Shown: positions 7,701 to 13,493 of the stretch, one piece after another
Layout: each line of letters begins with the position of its first letter
How positions within the stretch are numbered: position 1 is the first letter of the stretch
Source: CAZAGT01 sp964484515
GTDB taxonomy: Bacteria; Desulfobacterota; DSM-4660; Desulfatiglandales; HGW-15
Direction: 5' to 3'
DNA: 13,493 nt
Assembly: GCA_964484515.1 (NCBI GenBank)
Contig: CAZAGT010000116.1
Coordinates: forward strand, 1 to 13,493
Translations under genes and position numbers: made by a program
Notes under the pieces: generated by a model
The model's database searches: none
The model's input: only the letters and a program-made list of their open reading frames with translations
Told to the model about the DNA's origin: nothing

Positions 7701-7839
7701 AAAGCTCCAGATCTTCGTTGTAGCCGACAAGACGACCAAACTGAAAAACGCTGTTGGAGTCGAGGTGACGCTCGAGGAGGATTTGAAGCAACTGGCGCAA
7801 GATCTCGGACTACCCTACCAGGAGATCCCGCTCCGTTGA
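4783..7839 (+). CDS. Fused two-domain M16 (insulinase-like) zinc peptidase, exported
   Basis: This 1018-residue protein carries a signal peptide (hydrophobic core about 11-22, likely cut near Ala28-Ala29) and two M16 half-shells in one chain. The N-terminal half has the inverted zinc motif HMLEH (His83, Glu86, His87) and FKGT; the third ligand is most likely Glu216 in EKEVIEREW, with Glu209 seven residues before it as in relatives. The loop between is about 50 residues longer than usual because of a charged, probably helical insert (about 100-150). The C-terminal half begins near 587; at the HxxEH position it reads TGLAQVFSGS (617-626), so it is inactive, but it keeps LRENLGLIYAGW (852-863), the substrate-binding signature. 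It should degrade peptides in the periplasm. AGGAG precedes the ATG by nine bases. Confidence 0.93.
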   Translation: MKLVVRCSLKRLFITVLLLATSWQVCHAAGLSPTIKLEVQEFVLANGMQFLIVERPATPQVACRIAIRAGSALEESGKTGVAHMLEHMMFKGTKNFGTLDEEEDQALQKQIEAAYQVIAQEEQKRDPDRTLIEKKKKEMTILREEVLKIYVPQAFSIQLGRNGAVGINAFTSKDQTQYMASVPSDMIEQWFSIVSEQLFEPAWREFFVEKEVIEREWGFRYVNNPSGAAWLDLNAAAYTAHPYRNPVIGWKSDIENYSTADAAEFHARYYSPSNAVCVLVGDITVAEARELAAVYFERYPAGRRAPEKVTREPSQQGPRTSIRFLKGARTPLVRIAFHGAPMGSDDFYALDAMTMVLSHGRGARMNQNVVDRGLAVEAWAYNPDNRYGGMIVLGGSPNEPEIAEGDGMNEQRKREAYLKACQDLESNLIAEVEKLKKEPISARELQRIKNLNERDFLDRLRNNEDLATTLATIEVQIGWHYLLTYLQRIEEVSAEEIKSAAERYVRPEYRTSVYVIPGGKPERPPEGYRETRTVTGAGGARLIRPKSFANRSIYPTPRGWKHPLSFERRPERIEYPRAEAAQVQGAEVFYLPDHQLPLIDLTLLVKAGAVDVAQSKTGLAQVFSGSLIRGGAEKYSPSELALVMDENAIRLSLLVGEEDTAIRLSVMKKDWNRGLALLKEILTQPRFDAAVLDVVKRQAVIALQRQSDNAQEVVEREANIWRFRGHPYGRDPLEGLETIPTIDRDDLETFLKSYVVPANMVVAVAGDISEAEVRAGLDRLLGALPKGGAPERHLSEPEETSPILTLIHKPGQLQSQVSMSLRSVTRSDPDYWKISLLMNILGGSNSLVYTRLRENLGLIYAGWFYQTYKWKAGILLGYMGCKGDQTSRAIRETVKIMKDLQAKVPKEVLEQKRLDALNSFVFNVDTPAALVETYGRYAMRREPLDTLERIQEAYLSATQEELETLARLLLDSEKLQIFVVADKTTKLKNAVGVEVTLEEDLKQLAQDLGLPYQEIPLR

Positions 7840-7997
7840 ATCAGACGGACGGGCGGCCATGACCGGGCGAACACGCGCCAAAGAATCCGAAAATGTCAAA
7901 TTCAAGAACCAATTTCATGAAATCTCCCAGTCGATCAACCTGGCCGCCTCCCCGGCAAGCGGCGATGCTGGCAACAAATACTTTTGTTAGTTCGGTT
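7840..7997. other. Convergent spacer between peptidase and formyltransferase genes
   Basis: The spacer lies between two genes that end toward each other, where a bidirectional terminator would be expected. Only a weak stem is seen (GCCGC at 7943-7947 with GCGGC at 7959-7963) and no T-run follows on either strand. A 43-codon plus-strand frame from ATG 7859 to TAG at 7990 has a protein-like composition but no clear ribosome binding site and no recognised motif, so it is not called as a gene. Confidence 0.5.
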
Positions 7998-8795
7998 TCA
8001 CTCTCGATACCCTTCAGGCACCGGCCGACCGTCCACATGAACACGCTTATCTTCGTCCAGGGCGAAGCGACCCCTGGCGATCATCTCCACCGTGCGCGGG
8101 AAGATCTGCCAATCGCCGATTTCTTTCAATTTCTGCTGATGCGAACCGGCGACCTCGGCGAGCTGCTCTTTGTTTTTTCGCAATACCTCAATCGGTTCAG
8201 GGAGTGTGACCGAAAGGGGCGCGGAAACCATCAAGAGCGGCCCCGTGTCGACGCCTTGATCGGTCCACAGCGTTGAGGCCCGCAGGACCTTCTCCCCGGC
8301 TAAGACGGCATCTAAGACGGCATGGTCACCCACATATCTGCGGTGCCCCTCGGCCGTCAAAATGGAGAGATCCGCAGGATGGACGTTGACGCACCGATCA
8401 AGGGTGATGAAACTCATGTATCCTCCCAAAGCGATGACATCCACCTCAAAGGCCGCGACCATCTTGCGGGCCACCCGGTCGAACTCCTTCCGAGCCATGA
8501 GGCCTTCCGTGGAATTCGCCGTCCTTTTCAAGCCCCGGAGACGGTGAAAAGTTCGGATGTCGTAGCTGATATAAGGAATCCCATGCTGGCAGGCTATCTC
8601 CTCACCCCGGCAGGACCCGTCCGATCGGTCGCTGAAAATGAATACCACTTCAAAGGGCGCTTTCCCCTCCCGGGCTTCCAAGCGTCTTGACAGCTCCAAG
8701 AGCTTGACGATGTTGCTCCCGGAGCCGGACATAAAGCCGGCCACCTTCATGGGCCGTCTTTCCTTCTCCGGGTCGTACAGGGGCGTCAACGTCAT
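7998..8795 (-). CDS. PurN-like formyltransferase (GART family), substrate uncertain
   Basis: A 265-residue protein of the formyltransferase superfamily, which transfers formyl from 10-formyl-tetrahydrofolate. It shows SGSGSN at 23-28 (phosphate-binding loop in PurN), NVHP at 137-140 and DTGPLL from 183; Asn137, His139 and Asp183 match the Asn-His-Asp catalytic set of E. coli PurN. YVGDHAV at 154-160 is also typical. It is longer than PurN, with an extra stretch around 85-105, eight more residues between His and Asp, and Thr-Leu-Trp where PurN has a conserved His, so it may act on a substrate other than phosphoribosylglycinamide. Start is ambiguous: ATG 8795 has GAGGTG five bases upstream, while the in-frame ATG whose first base is 8750 has a GGAGAAGGAAAG stretch upstream and aligns better with PurN. 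No purine genes are near. Confidence 0.83.
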   Translation of the reverse strand: MTLTPLYDPEKERRPMKVAGFMSGSGSNIVKLLELSRRLEAREGKAPFEVVFIFSDRSDGSCRGEEIACQHGIPYISYDIRTFHRLRGLKRTANSTEGLMARKEFDRVARKMVAAFEVDVIALGGYMSFITLDRCVNVHPADLSILTAEGHRRYVGDHAVLDAVLAGEKVLRASTLWTDQGVDTGPLLMVSAPLSVTLPEPIEVLRKNKEQLAEVAGSHQQKLKEIGDWQIFPRTVEMIARGRFALDEDKRVHVDGRPVPEGYRE

Positions 8796-8997
8796 GGGAG
8801 CACCTCACCGGAGCCTGCAATCAGATTGGCGGTCATATTTATGATCGAGCTGATTGAAGACATTGCCTTCGTTGGGCTGGTCCAGATCTTGCGGAAGGAT
8901 CAACGTGTTCATCTTAGGTGATGACCAAGCCCTTCAGCAAGGGAAAACGAAACCGCCATCTGAACATAAAGGAAACGAGAATCTAACAAGAGTTGCA

Positions 8998-9026
8998 TTG
9001 ACGATTTATACAATTAGGGTTACTAT
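8998..9026 (+). promoter_or_regulatory. Candidate sigma70 promoter toward mgsA
   Basis: TTGACG at 8998-9003 and TACTAT at 9021-9026 are separated by exactly 17 bases, close to consensus on both boxes and in spacing. An overlapping TATACT lies at 9024-9029. Transcription would begin near 9033, leaving about 270 bases before the mgsA start codon. It is the best promoter-like sequence in the window and sits in an AT-rich patch. Confidence 0.6.
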
Positions 9027-9169
9027 ACTTCATTGTTGGCTTGCACCTTTCGATGTCGGCGGGAGGTTGTGTTCCTTCAAACACCTGAAGTGGTACGATC
9101 ATTACATATACCTTTGCTTCCCCCTCACTTCTTCCTCGCGGTCCGGTCCCGGGCGAACCGTTCATTCCG

Positions 9170-9187
9170 CCGTGGGAAACCCCACGG
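9170..9187 (+). promoter_or_regulatory. GC-rich hairpin in the mgsA leader
   Basis: CCGTGGG (9170-9176) pairs perfectly with CCCACGG (9181-9187) around the four-base loop AAAC. No T-run follows, so it is not a simple terminator. It lies within the presumed leader RNA, about 120 bases before the mgsA start, and could be part of a regulatory fold. Confidence 0.5.
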
Positions 9188-9305
9188 AAACTAGGGGCAC
9201 GTGACCACATATCCTTAATCGTTTAGGTGTCATTACCCGAATATTGAGAAGGGGCCGGTGGCTTCGACATGAAGCGAGGACGGGTCTACGATTATGGAGT
9301 TCATG

Positions 9306-9737
9306 ATGAAAGAGACGAAGAAAATCGCTTTGGTGGCCCACGACGAACGCAAGAAGGATTTGTTGGAGTGGGTGAAGTATAATGCCAGTGCCCTGAGGGG
9401 TCACAGGCTCTATGCAACCGGAACGACCGGAAGGATTATTGCTGAGGTATGCGATTTGGAAGTCAACCGTCTGCAAAGCGGGCCCTTGGGGGGGGATCAA
9501 CAACTGGGTGCCATGATCTCCAACAACGAGCTCGATATCCTGATATTCTTCTGGGACCCCATGTCGGCCCAGCCTCACGATGTGGATATCAAGGCCTTGC
9601 TCAGGATGTCGGTCCTCTATAATATCCCAACGGCCTGCAATCGATCTACGGCGGATTTCCTCATATCGAGCAGTCTGTTCAAGGAGCCCTACGAACCGAT
9701 CCTCAAGGACTACAGTGAGTATCTAATGAGATTTTGA
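9306..9737 (+). CDS. mgsA: Methylglyoxal synthase
   Basis: MgsA turns dihydroxyacetone phosphate into methylglyoxal and phosphate, a cytoplasmic bypass of lower glycolysis that releases phosphate when sugar phosphates build up. The 143-residue protein is a near-complete match to family motifs: IALVAHDE, ATGTTG, SGPLGGDQQ, FFWDP, QPHDVDIKALLR and CNRSTADFL. Catalytic Asp64 (E. coli Asp71), His12 (His19), His91 (His98) and Asp94 (Asp101) are present. The start at 9306 is preferred because GGAG at 9296-9299 lies six bases upstream; ATGs at 9294 and 9303 are in frame. A run of eight G (9488-9495) encodes part of the catalytic PLGGD loop. The next gene begins two bases after the stop. Confidence 0.97.
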   Translation: MKETKKIALVAHDERKKDLLEWVKYNASALRGHRLYATGTTGRIIAEVCDLEVNRLQSGPLGGDQQLGAMISNNELDILIFFWDPMSAQPHDVDIKALLRMSVLYNIPTACNRSTADFLISSSLFKEPYEPILKDYSEYLMRF

Positions 9738-9739
9738 CA

Positions 9740-10813
9740 ATGAGACAACAAGAAGACAACCCGTTGAAGTCCATGCCGCCCGTCGAGCTTCACTTCACGC
9801 GAACAAACGGTCCGGCGGACGAGGCCATCGACCACTTGATTGAATTGGTAGGGGGCGTTCATGGTCCCGAAATCGTCAGGGAGATGATCCTGGCTGCGCT
9901 CAAGGCGGGGCAGGAGAGCAAGGACAGCGCGGATCTGAAGCTCATGAACTCCACCCTCAAGGAGATGCGCTTTACCTCCAAGATCTTCGGCCCTTACCGT
10001 AACGTGAGAAAAGTCTCTGTCTTTGGCTCCGCAAGGACCCGTCCCGGCGAGCCGCTTTACAAGATGGCGAGCCTGTTCGGCCGTAAGCTGGCTGAGACCG
10101 GCCACATGGTCATCACGGGCGGGGGCCCCGGGATTATGCAGGCGGTCAACGAGGGAGCGGGACCTGAGCACTCCTTCGGTGTCAATATTCGACTGCCTTT
10201 CGAACAGCGGTCGAATCCGATCGTTGATGGGGATCCGAAAAACATCATGTACAAGTATTTCTTCAACCGCAAGGTGGCCTTCCTCAAGGAGGCGGATGCC
10301 ATCGCGCTCTTTCCGGGAGGTTTCGGAACCCTCGATGAAGCCATGGAAACCCTGACCCTTGTGCAAACGGGCAAACGTTATCCTTTGCCGCTCATCCTTG
10401 TGGACGAACCAGGAGGGACCTATTGGTCACATTGGCTTGCGTTGGTTGAAGAAGAACTCTTGGCCCAAGGTTACATAAGCGCCACGGACCTAAACCTGTT
10501 TGAGTGTGTCGACTCGGCTGCTGAAGCGGCAGCAAGGATCGATCGCTTTTACCTCCGCTATCATAGCCTGCGATATGTAGGGGATAAACTGGTCATACGT
10601 CTCTCCTCCGCCCCTTCCGGCCGGGCGGTCCAAGAACTCCGGTGCCGTTTTGGCGACCTACTCACGCCTCAAGGCGACTTCCGCCTTTCGGAATCGCTTC
10701 CCGAAGAGAGCGACGAACTGGAAATCAAGCACCTACCGCGACTTATCATCGATTTCAATCGACAGCATTTCGGAAGGCTGCGGGAACTCATCGACGCCAT
10801 TAATGCCCTATGA
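9740..10813 (+). CDS. LOG/TIGR00730-family Rossmann-fold protein (possible nucleotide N-glycosidase)
   Basis: A 357-residue cytoplasmic protein. Its core (about 90-250) has the LOG-family marks: VSVFGSAR at 92-99, TGGGPGIMQAVNEGA at 126-140, NRKVAFL from 176, and PGGFGTLDE at 192-200. Characterised relatives (plant LOG, bacterial PpnN-type) cleave nucleoside monophosphates to base plus ribose 5-phosphate; many are mislabelled lysine decarboxylases. Flanking segments of about 90 N-terminal and 100 C-terminal residues make it longer than simple LOG proteins, and their role is unknown. The ATG at 9740 lies two bases after the mgsA stop and has no strong ribosome binding site, so translation probably depends on mgsA; a TTG at 9734 overlapping that stop is an alternative start. 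The coupling suggests a joint role with methylglyoxal synthase. Confidence 0.88.
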   Translation: MRQQEDNPLKSMPPVELHFTRTNGPADEAIDHLIELVGGVHGPEIVREMILAALKAGQESKDSADLKLMNSTLKEMRFTSKIFGPYRNVRKVSVFGSARTRPGEPLYKMASLFGRKLAETGHMVITGGGPGIMQAVNEGAGPEHSFGVNIRLPFEQRSNPIVDGDPKNIMYKYFFNRKVAFLKEADAIALFPGGFGTLDEAMETLTLVQTGKRYPLPLILVDEPGGTYWSHWLALVEEELLAQGYISATDLNLFECVDSAAEAAARIDRFYLRYHSLRYVGDKLVIRLSSAPSGRAVQELRCRFGDLLTPQGDFRLSESLPEESDELEIKHLPRLIIDFNRQHFGRLRELIDAINAL

Positions 10814-10886
10814 CCGGTTGAGCATTTTGAGAGATTGGGCTAATGTGCGTTTGGCCCACGTTCAGATGTAGCGCCGAGGAGTTGTA

Positions 10887-12440
10887 ATGGCTAGAGAGAG
10901 AAGCGGAAGAACGCTTACGAAGACGCAAAAGATGGGCCTCCTCTTGGGGCCTCTCCTATTCTGCGTGATCCTCTTGCTGGACCTGGAGCCGGGGAATCCG
11001 ATCGTAACCCGCATGGCTGCAGTGGCGAGCCTCATGGCCGTCTGGTGGATTACAGACGCCATTCCCCTATCCGTAACAGCCCTCGTCCCAATGGTGCTCT
11101 ACCCCCTGCTCGGCATTATGAAGGGCAAAGAGACGGCCCCTATATACATGAACAGCACCATCTTCCTATTTCTTGGCGGTTTTATGATCGCCGTCACGAT
11201 GGAGAAGTGGAGGCTCCACAAGCGGATTGCCCTTTGGATTATCCGTGCCATCGGGGGCGGACCCACAGGGATCACGGGTGGCTTTATGTTGGCAGCGGCA
11301 TTCTTGTCCATGTGGATCTCCAACACAGCGACAGCAATCATGATGGTTCCCATCGGGCTGGCCGTCATACTTCAGATGGAGGCGGAGTTTGACAAGGAAT
11401 CGACCCGCACCTTTGCGGTCGGACTCATGCTTGCCATAACGTATAGCTGCTCCATGGGAGGTATCGCAACACTCGTGGGCACACCTCCCAATCTCTCTTT
11501 CGCACGTATTTTTGAGATCACTTTTCCGAATGCGGAGCCGGTTTCGTTCGGTCAGTGGATCATCATGGCGTTTCCGGTGACACTCCTTATGTTGGTCATG
11601 ATTTGGCTCATGATCACGAAGATTTTTTTTCGAGTACCTAAGGCGCTCACCGTGGATCGATCGATCGTAGCCAAAGCGTATCAGGCCCTGGGACCCATGC
11701 GTTTCGAGGAAAAGTCGGTGTTTGTGGTCTTTGTTCTTACCGCCTTGCTATGGGTGTTCAGAAGGAAACTCGTCATGGGGGCCTTTACCGTCCCAGGATG
11801 GTCGCAATGGTTGCCCTATCCGAATTTGATCGATGACGGGACCGTGGCGGTGACGATGGCGCTAGCCCTGTTTCTTATTCCCACCCGAAGTGAAGACGCC
11901 GATACGTCGAGAATTGCGAGCGCCCCATTGATTGGGCACCTTCCATGGAATATCGTCCTCCTGTTTGGTGGAGGATTCGCACTTGCCAAGGGATTTCAGG
12001 TCACGGGGCTCTCCTCCCTGATTGGGAGGCAGTTTGCAGGGTTGGCCGGCATCGCTCCGTTCATGGTGACGGCAATGGTCTGCCTCAGTCTGACGTTTCT
12101 GACGGAACTGACCTCGAATACGGCGACGACTGAGATGATTCTGCCCATTCTGGCCTCGGTCGCGGTAGCGATGAGGATAAACCCCTTGATGCTCATGGTT
12201 CCGGCAACGCTAGCGGCGTCATGCGCATTCATGATGCCGGTGGCGACACCCCCGAACGCGATTGTGTTTGGGAGCGGACGCATCAGAATCAGCGAGATGG
12301 CCAAAGCCGGTATTTTCATTAATCTTATCGGCGTCTTGGTCATCACCTTGCTCTTCTATACGATTGGCAGGGCAGTGTTTGGTATCGATCCCGAGATCTT
12401 TCCGACTTGGGCACGTTTGACGGGCCCACAGGGGCAGTGA
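10887..12440 (+). CDS. SLC13/DASS-family sodium:dicarboxylate (or anion) symporter
   Basis: A 517-residue inner-membrane protein with many hydrophobic segments, a normal length for the divalent anion:sodium symporter family that imports C4-dicarboxylates, citrate, sulfate or similar anions. Both Ser-Asn-Thr motifs that form the sodium and carboxylate site are present: SNT at 145-147 (WISNTATAIMMVP) and SNT at 410-412 (TSNTATTEMILP). Their inverted-repeat placement in the two halves is as expected. PPNLSF and TPPNAIVFGSG are further family sequences. GAGGAG just before the ATG serves as ribosome binding site. The gene follows the LOG gene by 73 bases, with a weak TGGGC/GCCCA stem (10836-10858) and no clear terminator, so it may belong to the mgsA transcript. 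The two SNT motifs favour a carboxylate substrate, but the exact one is not determined. Confidence 0.93.
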   Translation: MARERSGRTLTKTQKMGLLLGPLLFCVILLLDLEPGNPIVTRMAAVASLMAVWWITDAIPLSVTALVPMVLYPLLGIMKGKETAPIYMNSTIFLFLGGFMIAVTMEKWRLHKRIALWIIRAIGGGPTGITGGFMLAAAFLSMWISNTATAIMMVPIGLAVILQMEAEFDKESTRTFAVGLMLAITYSCSMGGIATLVGTPPNLSFARIFEITFPNAEPVSFGQWIIMAFPVTLLMLVMIWLMITKIFFRVPKALTVDRSIVAKAYQALGPMRFEEKSVFVVFVLTALLWVFRRKLVMGAFTVPGWSQWLPYPNLIDDGTVAVTMALALFLIPTRSEDADTSRIASAPLIGHLPWNIVLLFGGGFALAKGFQVTGLSSLIGRQFAGLAGIAPFMVTAMVCLSLTFLTELTSNTATTEMILPILASVAVAMRINPLMLMVPATLAASCAFMMPVATPPNAIVFGSGRIRISEMAKAGIFINLIGVLVITLLFYTIGRAVFGIDPEIFPTWARLTGPQGQ

Positions 12441-12711
12441 AGGGGAGACCTGTTCAGCGACGAGGTGCGGAGTTTACTGTATTATTTTTATTGTCTTTAC
12501 CCTAACGCTGTAAAAGTCGAGGATGCTGCAGATTCCAGGCGTCAAGGGTGCAGTCCCATGCGTCGGGATAAGCTACTGCAAAGCCTTGACAACGCAGAAG
12601 ATGCGGTATCATCGGCTTTCCCAAAGGGTAAACAATACGACGTCTTTTGGGTTTCGCTAGATCTCACGGTTGTTGATATCCTGGAATAACGCCAAGAATG
12701 GCTGAAAACAT

Positions 12712-12720
12712 TGCTATTAT
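12712..12720 (+). promoter_or_regulatory. Candidate extended -10 promoter for the cyclase gene
   Basis: TGCTATTAT fits the extended -10 form (TGN followed by a TATAAT-like hexamer, five of six matching). Extended -10 promoters can do without a good -35, and none is seen here. Transcription would begin near 12727, about 97 bases before the GTG start of the cyclase gene, with a palindrome at +16 to +33. Confidence 0.45.
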
Positions 12721-12741
12721 TGTCTTTGCACACCTTCCGTC

Positions 12742-12759
12742 GTGTTGTTCATGCAACAC
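12742..12759. promoter_or_regulatory. Palindrome, possible operator
   Basis: GTGTTG (12742-12747) and CAACAC (12754-12759) are perfect inverted arms with six bases between. The site lies just downstream of the candidate extended -10 and 65 bases before the cyclase start, a position where a repressor could block transcription. It could also be a small RNA hairpin. No regulator gene is present in the window. Confidence 0.4.
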
Positions 12760-12823
12760 TGGGGTTAAGCTCGTCATGGGTAAAGGTCTCCAACTTCCAC
12801 CGTGATAGAAAGGGGGGTAGCGA

Positions 12824-13493
12824 GTGACTCGGCTTGTCGATCTCACCTTTCCGATTACGACCAATCATTGGCGTTGGCCGGTCAGAACGGAGAGGGTTCA
12901 TGATTACGAGGAAGGCTTTCCGTTTCGAAGCAGCGAATTGACTTTCGGGAGCCACTGTTTCACCCACGTGGACGCTCCGCGGCATTTCGTACCGGGAGGC
13001 GCTTCCATGGAACATCTTCCCCTGGAACAATGGTTCGGAGATGCGGCCGTGATTGATCTCAGCTCGTGTGATGCCAACGAAGCGATCACGGCGCATATGC
13101 TGGAATCCCGTGGTAGGCATATTCGGGCGGGCGATGTGGTCCTGCTTCGCACAGATTGGCCACGTAAACGGTCGATCGATGCGGAAGCCTTCTGGCTGGA
13201 GGCCCCCTACACAACGCGGGAGGCCTGCGATTGGCTCGTCGCCAAAGGGGCCAAGACCGTCGGCTTCGATTATCCTCCCGACTATTCGCTCCGTTATCTG
13301 ATTACGGAACCGGGACGTCCCCTTCACCCTGAAGAGTGCACGATCCATGATGCCCTGCTTCCAAACGGAATCTGCGTCGTCGAATACCTAAGGAATCTTG
13401 ACTGTCTGAAAATTGACAGGATCTTGTTCAGCGCATTTCCGCTCCTGATTCCGGGGGGGGATGGCAGCCCTGTTCGTGCGGTGGCCATAGAGA
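12824..13493 (+). CDS. Cyclase/kynurenine-formamidase-family metal hydrolase (3' end cut by window)
   Basis: The frame opens at GTG 12824, preceded by AGGGGGG at 12811-12817, and stays open for 223 codons to the window edge, so the C-terminus is missing but probably by little. It matches the cyclase family (KynB-like), metal-dependent hydrolases that open amides or lactones such as N-formylkynurenine. The metal motif reads HCFTHVDAPRH: His44, His48, Asp50 and His54 are all kept, but Phe46 replaces the usual Gly of HxGTHxDxPxH. Further family stretches are GDVVLLRTDW, VGFDYPPDYS, IHDALLPNGICVVEYLRNL and GGDGSPVRAVAIE. The frame is confirmed by these motifs on both sides of a G8 run at 13453-13460. 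A promoter and palindrome lie upstream. True kynurenine formamidase activity is not implied; no tryptophan-pathway genes are nearby. Confidence 0.9.
   Translation, partial: MTRLVDLTFPITTNHWRWPVRTERVHDYEEGFPFRSSELTFGSHCFTHVDAPRHFVPGGASMEHLPLEQWFGDAAVIDLSSCDANEAITAHMLESRGRHIRAGDVVLLRTDWPRKRSIDAEAFWLEAPYTTREACDWLVAKGAKTVGFDYPPDYSLRYLITEPGRPLHPEECTIHDALLPNGICVVEYLRNLDCLKIDRILFSAFPLLIPGGDGSPVRAVAIE

Larger units (their letters stand above)
8796..9293. other. Divergent intergenic region with a promoter and long mgsA leader
   Basis: This roughly 500-base stretch separates the minus-strand formyltransferase from plus-strand mgsA. Open frames crossing it have compositions unlike proteins and no motif, so I call no gene. 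It is locally AT-richer around 8990-9035, where a promoter pointing toward mgsA is seen. CCCTT-CAGC-AAGGG at about 8930-8943 can form a small hairpin. From about 9033 to 9305 an mgsA transcript would have a long untranslated leader containing a seven-pair hairpin at 9170-9187. No convincing promoter for the formyltransferase was found. Confidence 0.6.
12441..12823. other. Spacer before the cyclase gene with regulatory-looking elements
   Basis: No gene is supported. A frame from GTG 12465 to 12689 is open (74 codons) and contains an internal ATG at 12558, but no ribosome binding site or family motif was recognised. TTGACA at 12586-12591 is followed after only 15 bases by TATCAT at 12607-12612, a promoter with suboptimal spacing. 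A better candidate, an extended -10, lies at 12712-12720, followed by a palindrome at 12742-12759 (both listed). TTTAC/GTAAA can pair just after the symporter gene, in an AT-rich patch near 12478-12515, but there is no clear terminator. Confidence 0.55.

Noticed and set aside
7859..7990. Small plus-strand frame of 43 codons between convergent genes
   Set aside because: Composition is plausible but there is no ribosome binding site, family match or conserved context.
8854..9204. 116-codon plus-strand frame in the divergent spacer
   Set aside because: Composition is not protein-like, no motif is seen, and it runs straight through the candidate promoter and hairpin.
12586..12612. TTGACA/TATCAT promoter in the spacer
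   Set aside because: The two boxes are good but only 15 bases apart, outside the usual 16-18, and no gene starts close downstream.
12465..12689. 74-codon plus-strand frame in the spacer after the symporter
   Set aside because: GTG start without a convincing ribosome binding site, no recognisable motif and odd composition at the N-terminus; kept only as a description of the spacer.
1..13493. Search for CRISPR arrays, tRNA or rRNA genes, transposases and toxin-antitoxin pairs
   Set aside because: None seen: no regularly spaced long repeats, no tRNA-like cloverleaf in the spacers, and no such protein families among the supported genes.

Overview
The window is an ordinary-looking but gene-dense stretch of a chromosome, probably from a moderately GC-rich Gram-negative bacterium. 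The clues are two exported proteins with classical signal peptides (an ABC solute-binding protein and a large M16 peptidase) and strong Shine-Dalgarno sites. Nothing in the sequence fixes the lineage. No RNA gene, CRISPR array, insertion sequence or phage gene is visible. Eleven complete genes and one gene cut by the right edge can be supported.

Left block, all on the plus strand (about 266-7839): a complete polar amino-acid ABC importer (periplasmic binding protein, two GlnP/HisM-type permeases, GlnQ-type ATPase), then a Rid-family protein, a TIM-barrel sugar isomerase/epimerase-like protein, and a fused two-domain M16 zinc peptidase with a signal peptide. Two spacers in this block carry structure: a two-tier hairpin with an alternative pairing between permease and ATPase (2442-2486), and a four-unit GAGGNNN heptad repeat after the ATPase (3316-3343). 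The block reads as an uptake-plus-processing module for an amino acid or amino-acid-like compound. The Rid protein has Ser where imine-deaminating RidA has its catalytic Arg.

Middle: a PurN-like formyltransferase on the minus strand converges on the peptidase gene and is divergent from the next plus-strand group. The divergent spacer (8796-9293) holds a good sigma70-type promoter about 260 bases before the next gene, which implies a long leader with a GC-rich hairpin.

Right block, plus strand (9306-13493): methylglyoxal synthase (mgsA), a LOG/TIGR00730-type Rossmann protein starting two bases after the mgsA stop, an SLC13/DASS anion:sodium symporter, a 383-base spacer with an extended -10 element and a palindrome, and a cyclase/kynurenine-formamidase-family metal hydrolase that starts at GTG and runs off the window end. 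Its metal motif departs from consensus (His-Cys-Phe-Thr-His instead of His-x-Gly-Thr-His).

I see no clearly new multi-gene system. The observations most worth a second look are the Arg-less Rid protein in an importer operon, the mgsA-LOG coupling with its long leader, the alternative hairpins, the heptad repeat, and G8 tracts inside two conserved motifs.
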